From positions 1,488,001 through 1,552,000 of the forward strand of contig NZ_CP041063.1 of assembly GCF_011082085.1 (NCBI RefSeq): a stretch of DNA of 64,000 nucleotides, written 5' to 3'. The first letter of the stretch is position 1. Every line of letters begins with the position of its first letter. Of the stretch, positions 44,822 to 52,588 are shown piece after piece. Source of the DNA: Bacillus sp. Cs-700 (lineage in GTDB: Bacteria > Bacillota > Bacilli > Bacillales > Guptibacillaceae). The notes under the pieces are model-generated. The model had not been told where the DNA came from. It worked only from the letters and a program-made list of their open reading frames with translations, and ran no database searches. The translations under genes and the position numbers were made by a program.

Positions 44822-45634
44822 TTAATTATTTATCTTATTTTCTTTGCGGTATAGTAATTCAAGTTTTAATTCAACAAACGATTTGGCTGTTTGAAATACA
44901 TCTTCACGATCTGGTTCGTTGAACACCTCATGATAAAATCCATCCCATTCTTTATAGGCCTTCTCTTTCAAGGGAATACGGTTAAACCATGAAATAACGG
45001 CTTGTTTATCCACAATACGATCATCGCCACCCTGTACAACAAGCAATGGTAAATTGTGAAATGTTCTTGCACCTTCGTTTGCGATTTTCATTGCCTTGAG
45101 AAGTTCACGATACCATCTTACCGATACTTTTTGAACCATAAGCGGATCTTCTTGATCGCGTTTGTGAAACTCCGGATTCCTTGTCCCGATATTCGGCTCA
45201 AGCTTGGAATTTAACCTTAACGAAGGAACGATTGGATTTAATACTTTAGAGAGAATATCAACGCCTTTATTAGGAGGATTCACTAGACCAATACAAGGAG
45301 ACGATAAAATCACTCCCGTCAGAGACGGTCGCTTTTCCATAATCGTTCGAATCGAAGCAAGACCTCCCATACTATGTCCTAATAAAAACACTGGTAGCTG
45401 AAATTCGTGAGCTCTTTTGATCCATTTGTCGATCGTTTCGATATATTGGTCAAACGAATCAATATGCCCTCGTCTTCTCGTACTCTCTCCTTGCCCTGGT
45501 AAATCACCAAGCACTACATGGTAACCTGCTTCAATCCATTTTGAAACGAGCCAATCATATCTACGATGATGTTCGTTCGCTCCATGAACTAATACAATAA
45601 CTCCTTTTGGATATTCAGTTTCTTTTATGCGCAT
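44822..45634 (-). CDS. ytpA: Lysophospholipase-like alpha/beta hydrolase YtpA
   Basis: A 270-residue alpha/beta hydrolase of the lysophospholipase group. The nucleophile elbow is LGHSMGGLAS near residue 92, the oxyanion loop VHGANEHHRRYDW is near 17, and the catalytic aspartate and histidine sit in VVQGGDDRIVD and WDGFYHEVFNEPDRE near 238. In B. subtilis YtpA is needed to make the phospholipid antibiotic bacilysocin. It is cytoplasmic or membrane-associated, without a signal peptide. It is the first gene of the ytpA-ytpB unit. Confidence 0.9.
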   Translation of the reverse strand: MRIKETEYPKGVIVLVHGANEHHRRYDWLVSKWIEAGYHVVLGDLPGQGESTRRRGHIDSFDQYIETIDKWIKRAHEFQLPVFLLGHSMGGLASIRTIMEKRPSLTGVILSSPCIGLVNPPNKGVDILSKVLNPIVPSLRLNSKLEPNIGTRNPEFHKRDQEDPLMVQKVSVRWYRELLKAMKIANEGARTFHNLPLLVVQGGDDRIVDKQAVISWFNRIPLKEKAYKEWDGFYHEVFNEPDREDVFQTAKSFVELKLELLYRKENKINN

Positions 45635-45725
45635 GAAAAATCAGCCCCCTTATGTAGGTCCGTTCTTTTTGATACACTACTTTTGAAAAGGATTTCATCT
45701 ATACTAAATGAAGGTTGGGATTGCA

Positions 45726-46241
45726 ATGCTGTATGCGTATCATGACAAAAAACCTCAGATTCATGAAACAGTCTATATTGCGGATTATACTACCATTACA
45801 GGGGATGTGACAATTGAAGAACATAGTAGCGTCTGGTTTAACACGACGATTCGCGGAGATGTGGCACCAACAGAAATTGGTAAAAAAGTGAATATACAAG
45901 ATAATTGTGTTCTCCATCAGAGTCCCAATAAAAAACTTATTCTTGAAGATGGTGTGACGATCGGCCATCAGGTTATCCTCCATAGTAGTATTATTCGTAA
46001 GGACGCTCTTGTTGGAATGGGTTCAATCATTCTTGATGGAGCTGAGGTTGGAGAAGGTTCTTTTATAGGTGCCGGAAGCCTTGTCCCACCTGGAAAGAAA
46101 ATCCCGCCTCATTCTCTAGCATTCGGAAGGCCAGCTAAAGTGGTTAGAACATTAACAGATCATGATCTGCAAGATATGAACCGCATTCGAAGAGAATACG
46201 TTGAAAAGGCAGCTTATTACAAAGCGCAAAAACCGCTCTAG
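45726..46241 (+). CDS. ytoA: Gamma-carbonic-anhydrase-like protein YtoA
   Basis: A 171-residue left-handed parallel beta-helix protein (hexapeptide repeats ITGDVTI ... VNIQDN ... VTIGHQVILHSSIIRKDALVGMGSIILDG). The zinc-ligand histidine pattern of gamma carbonic anhydrase-like proteins is visible in LHQS, GHQV and LHSSII. Activity may be CO2 hydration or a structural role in a complex. The upstream in-frame ATG at 45708 lacks a site; the ATG at 45726 follows AAGGTTGGG and matches the family start. It is divergent from ytpA. Confidence 0.85.
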   Translation: MLYAYHDKKPQIHETVYIADYTTITGDVTIEEHSSVWFNTTIRGDVAPTEIGKKVNIQDNCVLHQSPNKKLILEDGVTIGHQVILHSSIIRKDALVGMGSIILDGAEVGEGSFIGAGSLVPPGKKIPPHSLAFGRPAKVVRTLTDHDLQDMNRIRREYVEKAAYYKAQKPL

Positions 46242-46312
46242 AAAACACGCATATTTGTCGTTCGTTTGAGGAAGGTTACCAATACAATCCTAAATGGATC
46301 GAGGTGGCTTCC

Positions 46313-46531
46313 GTGTACAAAATGACAATGGTCTTGATCGTGCTCGTCGTCATCACCTTGCTAATAGGGGCTTTTATGACGTACAGGCTTGGACAAAATC
46401 AAAAAGGCGAATATGATAATCAAGGGAACGCCCGGGTCAAATCTTCTTTCTTTAGTAATCCGATTTTTCTTGTTTATATTATCGCAACAGCATTAGCCAT
46501 TGGCTATGTAATCTATTTTACGTTAATTTGA
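46313..46531 (+). CDS. Small two-helix membrane protein
   Basis: A 72-residue protein with two transmembrane helices (about residues 4-25 and 51-71). They are joined by a hydrophilic loop, GQNQKGEYDNQGNARVKSSFF. I do not recognise the family. The GTG at 46313 follows GAGGTGGCTTCC; in-frame starts at 46304 (inside the ribosome site) and 46322 are alternatives. A terminator with a textbook T run lies at 46534. It sits between ytoA and the PAP2-type gene with no obvious operon partner. Confidence 0.65.
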   Translation: MYKMTMVLIVLVVITLLIGAFMTYRLGQNQKGEYDNQGNARVKSSFFSNPIFLVYIIATALAIGYVIYFTLI

Positions 46532-46533
46532 TG

Positions 46534-46568
46534 AAAAAGATCAGGAAGATCATTCCTGATCTTTTTTG
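46534..46568 (+). terminator. Terminator after the two-helix membrane gene
   Basis: A 12-bp perfect stem AAAAGATCAGGA with a 7-nt loop follows the stop codon, ending in TTTTTTG. Confidence 0.87.
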
Positions 46569-46662
46569 TTTCGTCTTAACAATTCCTTAAGATTTCTTTA
46601 ATAGTGGCATTAAAATTCTGATATATGCTTGAGGTAACACATAGGTTGAAGGGGGATTCTTT

Positions 46663-47190
46663 TTGAGTAAAATGGTTGGATGGCTTTATGAGCGGGAGTG
46701 TACCGTATTTCGATTTGTGAATTTAACATGTCATTCAAGATATCTCACATCACTTTTTGGCTTTGTTACTCATGCAGGTGGTGCGAGAACAATGGTTTTA
46801 AGCACACTTTTGTTACTGGCTTTGTTACCTGCTCCTATAAAAATATGGGGGTTACAAGCCGCCTTTGCTCTTGCTGCAAGTCATCTACCTGTTCATTTAA
46901 TTAAAAAGTATTATCCAAGGCACCGGCCATACCTGGCAATGCCAGAAACTAAAATGCTCGTCTACCCTCTTAAAGACCATTCTTTTCCTTCTGGACATAC
47001 GACAGCTATATTTTCTGTTCTTACACCGTTTGTCTTTCATCTTCCTTCACTAGCTCTTCCCCTTATTGCTCTTGGGAGTCTAGTTGCCTTATCGCGGATC
47101 TACTTAGGTCATCATTATCCTTCTGATGTTCTCGTTGGTGTCTTACTTGGTGGTGGATCAGGCATTGTTTCAACACTCATATTAGGCTAG
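46663..47190 (+). CDS. PAP2 superfamily lipid phosphatase
   Basis: A 175-residue membrane phosphatase with about five helices. The PAP2 triad of motifs is visible: KKYYPRHRPYL near residue 86, the central PSGHTTA near 111 and SRIYLGHHYPSDV near 143 with the catalytic histidine. Substrates in the family are undecaprenyl diphosphate, phosphatidylglycerol phosphate or phosphatidate. It starts at a TTG after GAAGGGGGATT. It is 16 nt ahead of a glycosyltransferase and in one operon with it, so a role in glycolipid or lipid-carrier chemistry is likely. Confidence 0.88.
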   Translation: MSKMVGWLYERECTVFRFVNLTCHSRYLTSLFGFVTHAGGARTMVLSTLLLLALLPAPIKIWGLQAAFALAASHLPVHLIKKYYPRHRPYLAMPETKMLVYPLKDHSFPSGHTTAIFSVLTPFVFHLPSLALPLIALGSLVALSRIYLGHHYPSDVLVGVLLGGGSGIVSTLILG

Positions 47191-47206
47191 AAGAGGAGGA
47201 CCTGCC

Positions 47207-48352
47207 ATGAAACTTGCACTCTTTACTGACACGTATTATCCACAGGTCAATGGGGTTTCTCGCACACTCGGTAAGTTAACCACATATATGGATCGTCAGC
47301 ATGTCGATTATATGCTTTTCGCACCCGACTGTCAGGCTGATGAAGACCTGTTCACAAGTAATGTTCATCGGTTTACAAGTATGAAGTTTTTCCTATATCC
47401 CGAATGCCGCATTGCCCTTCCTAAATTAAGTCTTATCCGCAATCAGCTCCAGGGGTTCAACCCGGACCTCCTTCATGTAGCAACACCGTTTAATATCGGA
47501 ATGTGCGGGTTGCACTATGGAAAAAAGAACAATGTGCCCATGGTTGCTTCCTATCATACGAATTTTGACGACTATCTACAACATTATTACCTTGAATGGT
47601 TTTCCCCTGTCATGTGGAAATATTTAACGTGGTTTCATCAGCAATTCTCTAGCACCTTTGTTCCGTCTAACGAAACACGGCACCGGCTAAATGAAAAAGG
47701 TTTTGAGAACCTGAAACTTTGGAGAAGAGGCGTTAACTGTGAACACTTTTCTCCGCTTAAAAAAAATCAGTCACTACGAGAACGATACAATTTTCAGGAA
47801 AAGTATATTCTATTATTTGTTAGTCGACTAGCTCCAGAAAAAAATCTTGAAACGTTACAAAAAATCATGTGGAAACTACCTGATGAATTAAAACGACAAA
47901 CACGATGGTTGGTAGTAGGAGAAGGACCAGCCATGCCTCATTTCAAAGAAAATGCACCTAGAAATGTAACATTCACTGGATACAAAGAAGGAGAAGAATT
48001 AGCTGAGCTATACGCAACTTCAGATCTTTTCATATTCCCATCTGCTACTGAAACATTTGGAAATGTCGCATTGGAGTCTCTCGCCTCAGGAACCCCTGTT
48101 GTAGCTGCAAATGCTGGAGGCTTAACTGACGTTGTGTCAGAAGAACGAAATGGACTTTTCTGCTCCCCTAATAAGGAGGAGGAATACATTAGCGCGATTA
48201 AACGACTCTTATCAGATCATACTGAACGGAGAATGATGGGGTATGAGGGTCGACGCTACGCACTTTCTCAATCTTGGGATGCCATTTTTGGTCGATTATT
48301 AGAGGACTACGAAAAAACAATTGGAGTTAAGAAGATTGCTCAATACGCTTAG
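47207..48352 (+). CDS. GT4-family glycosyltransferase
   Basis: A 381-residue retaining glycosyltransferase with a GT-B fold. The N-terminus (FTDTYYPQVNGVSRTLGKL) is that of diacylglycerol or mannosyl-transfer GT4 enzymes (MgtA/PimB-like). The donor-binding motif SATETFGNVALESLASGTPVVAANAGGL near residue 285 carries the E-x7-E pair. It is probably cytoplasmic at the membrane, transferring a sugar to a lipid acceptor. Its operon partners are a PAP2 phosphatase (16 nt upstream) and a UDP-glucose-dehydrogenase-like protein (14 nt downstream). The sugar and acceptor cannot be named from sequence. Confidence 0.88.
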   Translation: MKLALFTDTYYPQVNGVSRTLGKLTTYMDRQHVDYMLFAPDCQADEDLFTSNVHRFTSMKFFLYPECRIALPKLSLIRNQLQGFNPDLLHVATPFNIGMCGLHYGKKNNVPMVASYHTNFDDYLQHYYLEWFSPVMWKYLTWFHQQFSSTFVPSNETRHRLNEKGFENLKLWRRGVNCEHFSPLKKNQSLRERYNFQEKYILLFVSRLAPEKNLETLQKIMWKLPDELKRQTRWLVVGEGPAMPHFKENAPRNVTFTGYKEGEELAELYATSDLFIFPSATETFGNVALESLASGTPVVAANAGGLTDVVSEERNGLFCSPNKEEEYISAIKRLLSDHTERRMMGYEGRRYALSQSWDAIFGRLLEDYEKTIGVKKIAQYA

Positions 48353-48366
48353 AAAGGAGAAAAATA

Positions 48367-49695
48367 ATGAAGCTTGCTGTATTTGGCACCAATGAAATTG
48401 GTTTAACCGCATCCGCTATCTTCGCTTCACATGGTCATCATGTCGTTTGTACCGATGAGGATCGAAGGCAAATTGTTGCACTCAATTCAGGCGAAGTTAT
48501 TGTGGATGAAGAAGGATTAACAGAAATGCTGACAGAAGCGAAAAAGGCTGGTCAATTAAGCTTCTCTGTTAATCGATTAACAGCCGCTTCTGAAGCAGAC
48601 ATTCTTTTATTCACTGAACCGATTCCAGTTGACGAGAATAAACATCCTGATCTTACTTGTTTCTTTCGTTTCATAAGAAAAATTGCTCTTACAATTAAAC
48701 AACATAAAACCTTCATTATTAAAAGTAATGTTCCCCCAGGAACAGCATCAAAAGTAGAAGACATTCTCATAGAACAGGGTGTGTCTGATCGCTCCTTCGA
48801 TGTTGTGAGTAATCCAGATTTTATTCGAAAAGGCTCAGCAGTAAAAGATTTTACGTATCCTTCTCAAATCATTATCGGCACTTCTTCGCTTCGAGCTTGC
48901 CGTGCGATGGAAACGTTCTATGAGCCTATTACGTCGTCTCTTCAATATATGGACCATACTAGTGCAGAATTAATGAGATACGCTTATCATACGTATCAAT
49001 CATTACAAGTCTCGTGTCTAACGATGATCGCTGGGGTTGCAGAAAAATACGGGGGTGACGTTGAATTAATTCAAGGCGCATTACCGAAGACACCCAAATT
49101 TAGTGAGCACTCTCTTCACCCCGGTTCTTCTTTTCTAGGTACTGACACGTTAGACGAACTTGCTTCATTTCGTTCAATGATCAAAGCATCTTCTTCTGCA
49201 AATCAAATGTTTAAGGCACTAGATGAAATTGATCAATATCAGCCTGAATTATTGATTCAGAAACTGAAAGATTTCCTCGGAACTCTCCAAGGAGCCAAAA
49301 TTGCTATTTTCACTTCATCTACAGTAAAACCGATCCCAGCACTTCCACCTTATGAGTTAGTCATTAAAAAATTGAAAGAGGAAGGTGCTATTGTTCAACA
49401 GTTTGATACTGAAAAAACGAAAGGCAAAAAAGAAAACGAGATGAACACGATTTACGAATCAGTGCAAGATTGCGATGCTCTTTTATTGATGAGTGAACTA
49501 GTGTCCATTAAACAACTAAACTGGGGTAAAATCATTAAAGGACTCAATCTTCCATTAGTCGTAGACGGTCACAACTTATTCCCCCTGGATGAAATGCGAA
49601 TCATTGCTAACACCTATGATTTAATTTACTGTTCAATCGGTCGACCAAACATCTATAAAGGATTAGGTTCCATTTCAGTACAATCAATTCAGTAA
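48367..49695 (+). CDS. UDP-glucose-dehydrogenase-like protein lacking catalytic residues
   Basis: A 442-residue protein with the full UDP-sugar dehydrogenase layout: N-terminal Rossmann fold, central helix, C-terminal UDP-binding domain ending GLNLPLVVDGHNLF ... SIGRPNIYKG. However, the GxGxxG loop reads GTNEIG, the NPEFLREG glutamate is aspartate (D151), the invariant K and N in SAEMIKYAANAF are R204 and H208, and GGSCFPKDT reads GSSFLGTDT, with S255 where the catalytic cysteine should be. KSNVPPGT and the C-terminal motifs are retained. It looks like a pseudoenzyme or an altered activity. The ATG follows AAAGGAGAAAAATA in the PAP2-GT operon, and the end overlaps the next gene by 7 bp. Confidence 0.8.
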   Translation: MKLAVFGTNEIGLTASAIFASHGHHVVCTDEDRRQIVALNSGEVIVDEEGLTEMLTEAKKAGQLSFSVNRLTAASEADILLFTEPIPVDENKHPDLTCFFRFIRKIALTIKQHKTFIIKSNVPPGTASKVEDILIEQGVSDRSFDVVSNPDFIRKGSAVKDFTYPSQIIIGTSSLRACRAMETFYEPITSSLQYMDHTSAELMRYAYHTYQSLQVSCLTMIAGVAEKYGGDVELIQGALPKTPKFSEHSLHPGSSFLGTDTLDELASFRSMIKASSSANQMFKALDEIDQYQPELLIQKLKDFLGTLQGAKIAIFTSSTVKPIPALPPYELVIKKLKEEGAIVQQFDTEKTKGKKENEMNTIYESVQDCDALLLMSELVSIKQLNWGKIIKGLNLPLVVDGHNLFPLDEMRIIANTYDLIYCSIGRPNIYKGLGSISVQSIQ

Positions 49696-50309
49696 AGACG
49701 GTTTGTATAACTGTCCCTTAACGATTCCGCAACGTTTTCTTCACCGATCTTCGTATGATCTGAAAGCATTCTAGTAGCCGGTGCGAGCCCTTCTATGTTT
49801 GGCCAACGCTCCGGTTCCCAGAGATGGGATCGTTTTAGTGCTTTTCCACAGTGAATGAAACATTCTTTTATTTCAACGCCAATTCCAAACAATGGCGTTT
49901 TCCCCTTGTACTCACATCGTGCAAGGAGGCTTTTATCTTTCACAATCGTCGCAAGCCCATTAATGCGCAACGTTTCATCTCGTCCTGGAATCATGAAAAG
50001 CAAACCAACCATTGGGTTTTCTACTATGTTCCTCATCGAGTCCATTCGTTTGTTTCCTGGTCTTTCTGGTATTAATAGATGATAGTCATCTAACGCTTGA
50101 ATAAAGCCTGGCTTATCTCCTCTTGGAGAAACATCACTACCCGTACTTGAATGGGTTGCTATCGTGATAAAAGGTGTAAAGCGAATAAACTCTCTACAAT
50201 GTTCATCAAGAAAAGAAATAACCTTATGTGCAGCAAGCTGACTCGGATTCCCAGCCATCTCTTCAAGTTCTTGCAGCGTTGTAATTTCTTCACCAAAAAT
50301 TCTCTTCAT
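49689..50309 (-). CDS. PPOX-class flavin-dependent oxidoreductase (MSMEG_1061-type)
   Basis: A 206-residue FMN-binding split-barrel protein of the pyridoxamine phosphate oxidase class. The pattern FITIATHSSTGSDVSPRGDKPGFIQALDDYHLLIPERPGNKRMDSMRNIVENPMVGLLFMIPGRDETLRINGLA is characteristic of the MSMEG_1061-type subgroup, used for F420- or FMN-dependent reductions. C-terminal cysteine and tryptophan residues (IHCGKALKRSHLWEPERWP) are typical. The substrate is unknown. It converges on the UDP-glucose-dehydrogenase-like gene, with a 7-bp overlap at the stops. It starts at an ATG. Confidence 0.82.
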   Translation of the reverse strand: MKRIFGEEITTLQELEEMAGNPSQLAAHKVISFLDEHCREFIRFTPFITIATHSSTGSDVSPRGDKPGFIQALDDYHLLIPERPGNKRMDSMRNIVENPMVGLLFMIPGRDETLRINGLATIVKDKSLLARCEYKGKTPLFGIGVEIKECFIHCGKALKRSHLWEPERWPNIEGLAPATRMLSDHTKIGEENVAESLRDSYTNRLY

Positions 50310-50393
50310 TCCTTTTCTCCCCCAACATTTTCTTCGAGTTTATCACACCTTATTTACTCATAAAGACTTTATATTCACTAAATGAAAACAAAA

Positions 50394-50416
50394 AAAAGAG
50401 ACCAACGGCCTCTTTT
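50394..50416 (-). terminator. Terminator after metK
   Basis: Stem AAAAGAGGCC/GGTCTCTTTT with one G-T pair and a 3-nt loop lies just past the stop. TTTTTTTG follows on the minus strand. Confidence 0.78.
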
Positions 50417-50425
50417 CATCATTTA

Positions 50426-51622
50426 TTAAATTCCTGCACCCTGTTTAAGGGCTTCTGAACGATCCGTTTGTTCCCAAGGAAGTTCAATGTCCGTACGTCC
50501 AAAATGACCATACGCAGCCGTTTGCTTATAAATAGGACGGCGAAGATCAAGCATCTTAATAATGCCTGCTGGACGAAGGTCAAAGTTCTCTCTTACTAGT
50601 TCAACAAGTCGTTCCTCTGACACTTTTCCAGTACCAAATGTATCAATCGCAATCGATACCGGCTGAGCAACACCAATCGCGTAGGCAAGTTGAACTTCAC
50701 AACGATCAGCAAGACCTGCAGCGACGAGGTTCTTAGCTACATAACGAGCAGCATATGCAGCAGAACGGTCTACTTTCGTAGCATCCTTACCAGAGAATGC
50801 ACCACCACCGTGACGCGCATAACCACCATAAGTATCAACAATGATTTTTCTTCCTGTTAAACCTGCATCACCTTGTGGCCCACCAATCACAAAACGGCCA
50901 GTGGGGTTAATGAAGTATTTTGTTTCATCATCAATCAATTCAGCAGGAACAACTGGCTTCACAACGTGCTCCTTAATGTTACGCTGAATTTGTTCAAGTG
51001 AAATTTCAGGGTGGTGTTGTGTTGAAACAACGATCGTATCAACGCGAACCGGCTTTCCAGATTCATCATATTCAACCGTTACCTGAGTCTTTCCGTCAGG
51101 ACGAAGATAAGGAAGAATTTCTTCTTTTCTTACTTCACTCAATCGACGAGCTAGCTTATGCGCAAGAGAAATTGGTAGCGGCATTAATTCAGCCGTTTCA
51201 TTACATGCGTAACCAAACATAAGACCTTGATCACCTGCACCAATTGAATCAATTTCACTTTCTGACATTGTGCCTTCACGCGCTTCAAGAGCAACGTTTA
51301 CACCTGCTGCAATATCGGCAGACTGCTCATCAATAGATGAAAGCACCGCGCATGTTTCAGCATCAAATCCGTATTTTGCACGTGTATAACCGATTGTTTG
51401 AATCGTTTCACGAACGACTTTTGGAATATCCACATAGTGCGAAGTTGTAATTTCACCGGAAACTAATACAAGCCCAGTTGTTACTGTAGTTTCACAGGCA
51501 ACGCGCGCATTTGGGTCATGCGCAAGAATATCATCCAGAATGGCATCGGAAATCTGATCTGAAATTTTATCAGGATGCCCCTCTGTTACTGACTCAGAAG
51601 TAAACAAACGACGATTACTCAC
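50426..51622 (-). CDS. metK: S-adenosylmethionine synthetase
   Basis: Makes S-adenosylmethionine from methionine and ATP. The 398-residue protein carries [22 protein letters not shown] at residues 8-29, [16 protein letters not shown] near 118, and the phosphate-binding [23 protein letters not shown] near 267. The start is a GTG at 51622 behind AAGGAGGTACTTGA. Expression is controlled by the SAM-I riboswitch in the leader, which terminates transcription when SAM is plentiful. The metK-pckA order is as in B. subtilis. Confidence 0.98.
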   Translation of the reverse strand: MSNRRLFTSESVTEGHPDKISDQISDAILDDILAHDPNARVACETTVTTGLVLVSGEITTSHYVDIPKVVRETIQTIGYTRAKYGFDAETCAVLSSIDEQSADIAAGVNVALEAREGTMSESEIDSIGAGDQGLMFGYACNETAELMPLPISLAHKLARRLSEVRKEEILPYLRPDGKTQVTVEYDESGKPVRVDTIVVSTQHHPEISLEQIQRNIKEHVVKPVVPAELIDDETKYFINPTGRFVIGGPQGDAGLTGRKIIVDTYGGYARHGGGAFSGKDATKVDRSAAYAARYVAKNLVAAGLADRCEVQLAYAIGVAQPVSIAIDTFGTGKVSEERLVELVRENFDLRPAGIIKMLDLRRPIYKQTAAYGHFGRTDIELPWEQTDRSEALKQGAGI

Positions 51623-51773
51623 TCAAGTACCTCCTTAAGGATTGGATCCTATCTAGTTATAGTGTAATGGATACGGTACTCATTTCCCTATTATCCTGTG
51701 CCGAAACGAGAGAACGAATTCAGAATCTTATCGTCTTACCTTTTTTTATAGTGTCATCAACTTCAACGACATT

Positions 51774-51945
51774 AAAAAAGCCCTTTCCTTCTATTTAGAG
51801 GGAAAAGGAGCTGGTATCTCATGCCTTTCGCCTCTTATCTTCCAAGACTATTGTCTTGCAGGTTAGCACCTTAATCCTGTTGTATAGGAGTTGGTTGCTG
51901 AGCTTCATCGGGCCTGTCCCTCCGCCTGCTCGGGATAAGAGTATC
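51774..51945 (-). ncRNA. SAM-I (S-box) riboswitch of metK
   Basis: Read on the minus strand, the leader shows the S-box core: P1 strands CTCTTATCCC (51932-51941) and GATAAGAG (51832-51839), GAGCAGGCGGAGGGACAGGC, then CCCGATGAAGCTCAGCAACC and AAGGTGCTAACCTGC. The terminator hairpin at 51778-51811 (CTCCTTTTCCCTC against GAAGGAAAGGG) ends in TTTTTT. It should sense S-adenosylmethionine and stop transcription. About 155 nt follow before metK. Confidence 0.95.
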
Positions 51946-51957
51946 CATTCTCGACAT

Positions 51958-51986
51958 ATAATAACGTAGATAAAAGAAAGTGTCAA
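51958..51986 (-). promoter_or_regulatory. Promoter of metK
   Basis: TTGACA (51981-51986) and TATTAT (51958-51963) are separated by 17 bp on the minus strand, directly ahead of the S-box leader. Confidence 0.88.
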
Positions 51987-51990
51987 TAAC

Positions 51991-52320
51991 GAAAAGCGGA
52001 AGCCTCCGGTTAGACCCGGCAGGCACTGGAGCCTTTCAATATGAACACGGTCTTTGTGTTCATTTTATGGGGTGAAGCGATCGAGAGGCTGGGCGCTGCA
52101 GCTAGACACGAAAAGCGGAAGTGGGCGTTTAGGGTCGACAAGCGCTGGAGCCCTACAAAAAGAACACGGTCTTTGTGTTCATTTTGTAGGGTGAAGCGAT
52201 AGAGACCCTGCCCACTGCAGCTAGACACGAAAAGCGGAAGTGGGCGGTTAGACACGACAGGCACTGGAGCCTTTTCATTTGAACACGGGGCCTGCTTAAA
52301 TCCGCAGGATGTTGGAGCCC
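51991..52320. repeat. Tandem hairpin repeats between metK and pckA
   Basis: Three head-to-tail copies, each beginning with GAAAAGCGGAAG, start at 51991, 52110 and 52229. The first two are 119 bp each; the third is shortened and diverged after about 60 bp. Every copy has AGGCACTGGAGCC-like and GAACACGG segments, and the full ones a GTGAAGCGAT segment. Each full unit folds into a long hairpin; the outer stem is AGCCTC/GAGGCT in copy 1 and GTGGGC/GCCCAC in copy 2, a compensated change. The apical stem GAACAC/GTGTTC with the loop GGTCTTT is conserved. Similar dispersed hairpin elements are, from memory, widespread in Bacillaceae intergenic DNA. Confidence 0.88.
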
Positions 52321-52404
52321 CATTTATCACGCTACCTTAAACAACTATTAAACCCAAATGAATCATTAAAAACATCATTTTATTCCCCTCATATTTTTCT
52401 TCAT

Positions 52405-52505
52405 AAAAAAGCCTTCTTATATTAAAGAAGGAACCCCTCAAACCTAACCAAATCGTTATTTGTTCTTTTTTCACTCTTCAAGCAAAAAATACATAGATTA
52501 GTATA
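52405..52505 (-). ncRNA. Candidate small RNA between metK repeats and pckA
   Basis: On the minus strand a TATACT box at 52500-52505 is preceded after 17 bp by ATAACA (52523-52528). A terminator hairpin (CCTTCTT, 6-nt loop, AAGAAGG, then CTTTTTT) lies at 52405-52431. Together they define a possible transcript of about 85-90 nt with no reading frame. It would run away from pckA, from a promoter that overlaps the pckA promoter back to back. Inferred from signals only. Confidence 0.4.
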
Positions 52506-52531
52506 GAATAATCACGCAAATGTGTTATACT
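52503..52531 (+). promoter_or_regulatory. pckA promoter with CcpN-type operator
   Basis: A -10 box TATACT (52526-52531) lies about 57 bp ahead of pckA; the -35 (ATAGAA, 52503-52508) is poor. TGTGTTATACT (52521-52531) fits the CcpN operator pattern TRTGHYATAYW fully and overlaps the -10. CcpN represses pckA in B. subtilis during glycolytic growth. A second, inverted near-match lies at 52500-52510. Confidence 0.65.
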
Positions 52532-52588
52532 ATTTTTGAGTTAAACGAGTCAGTCAACGAAATCTTTAATAAAGGATGGGTTTAACGT

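Noticed and set aside
52010-52330. A 106-residue open frame on the minus strand
   Set aside because: It is produced entirely by the hairpin repeats, has no ribosome site and repeats itself with the repeat units.
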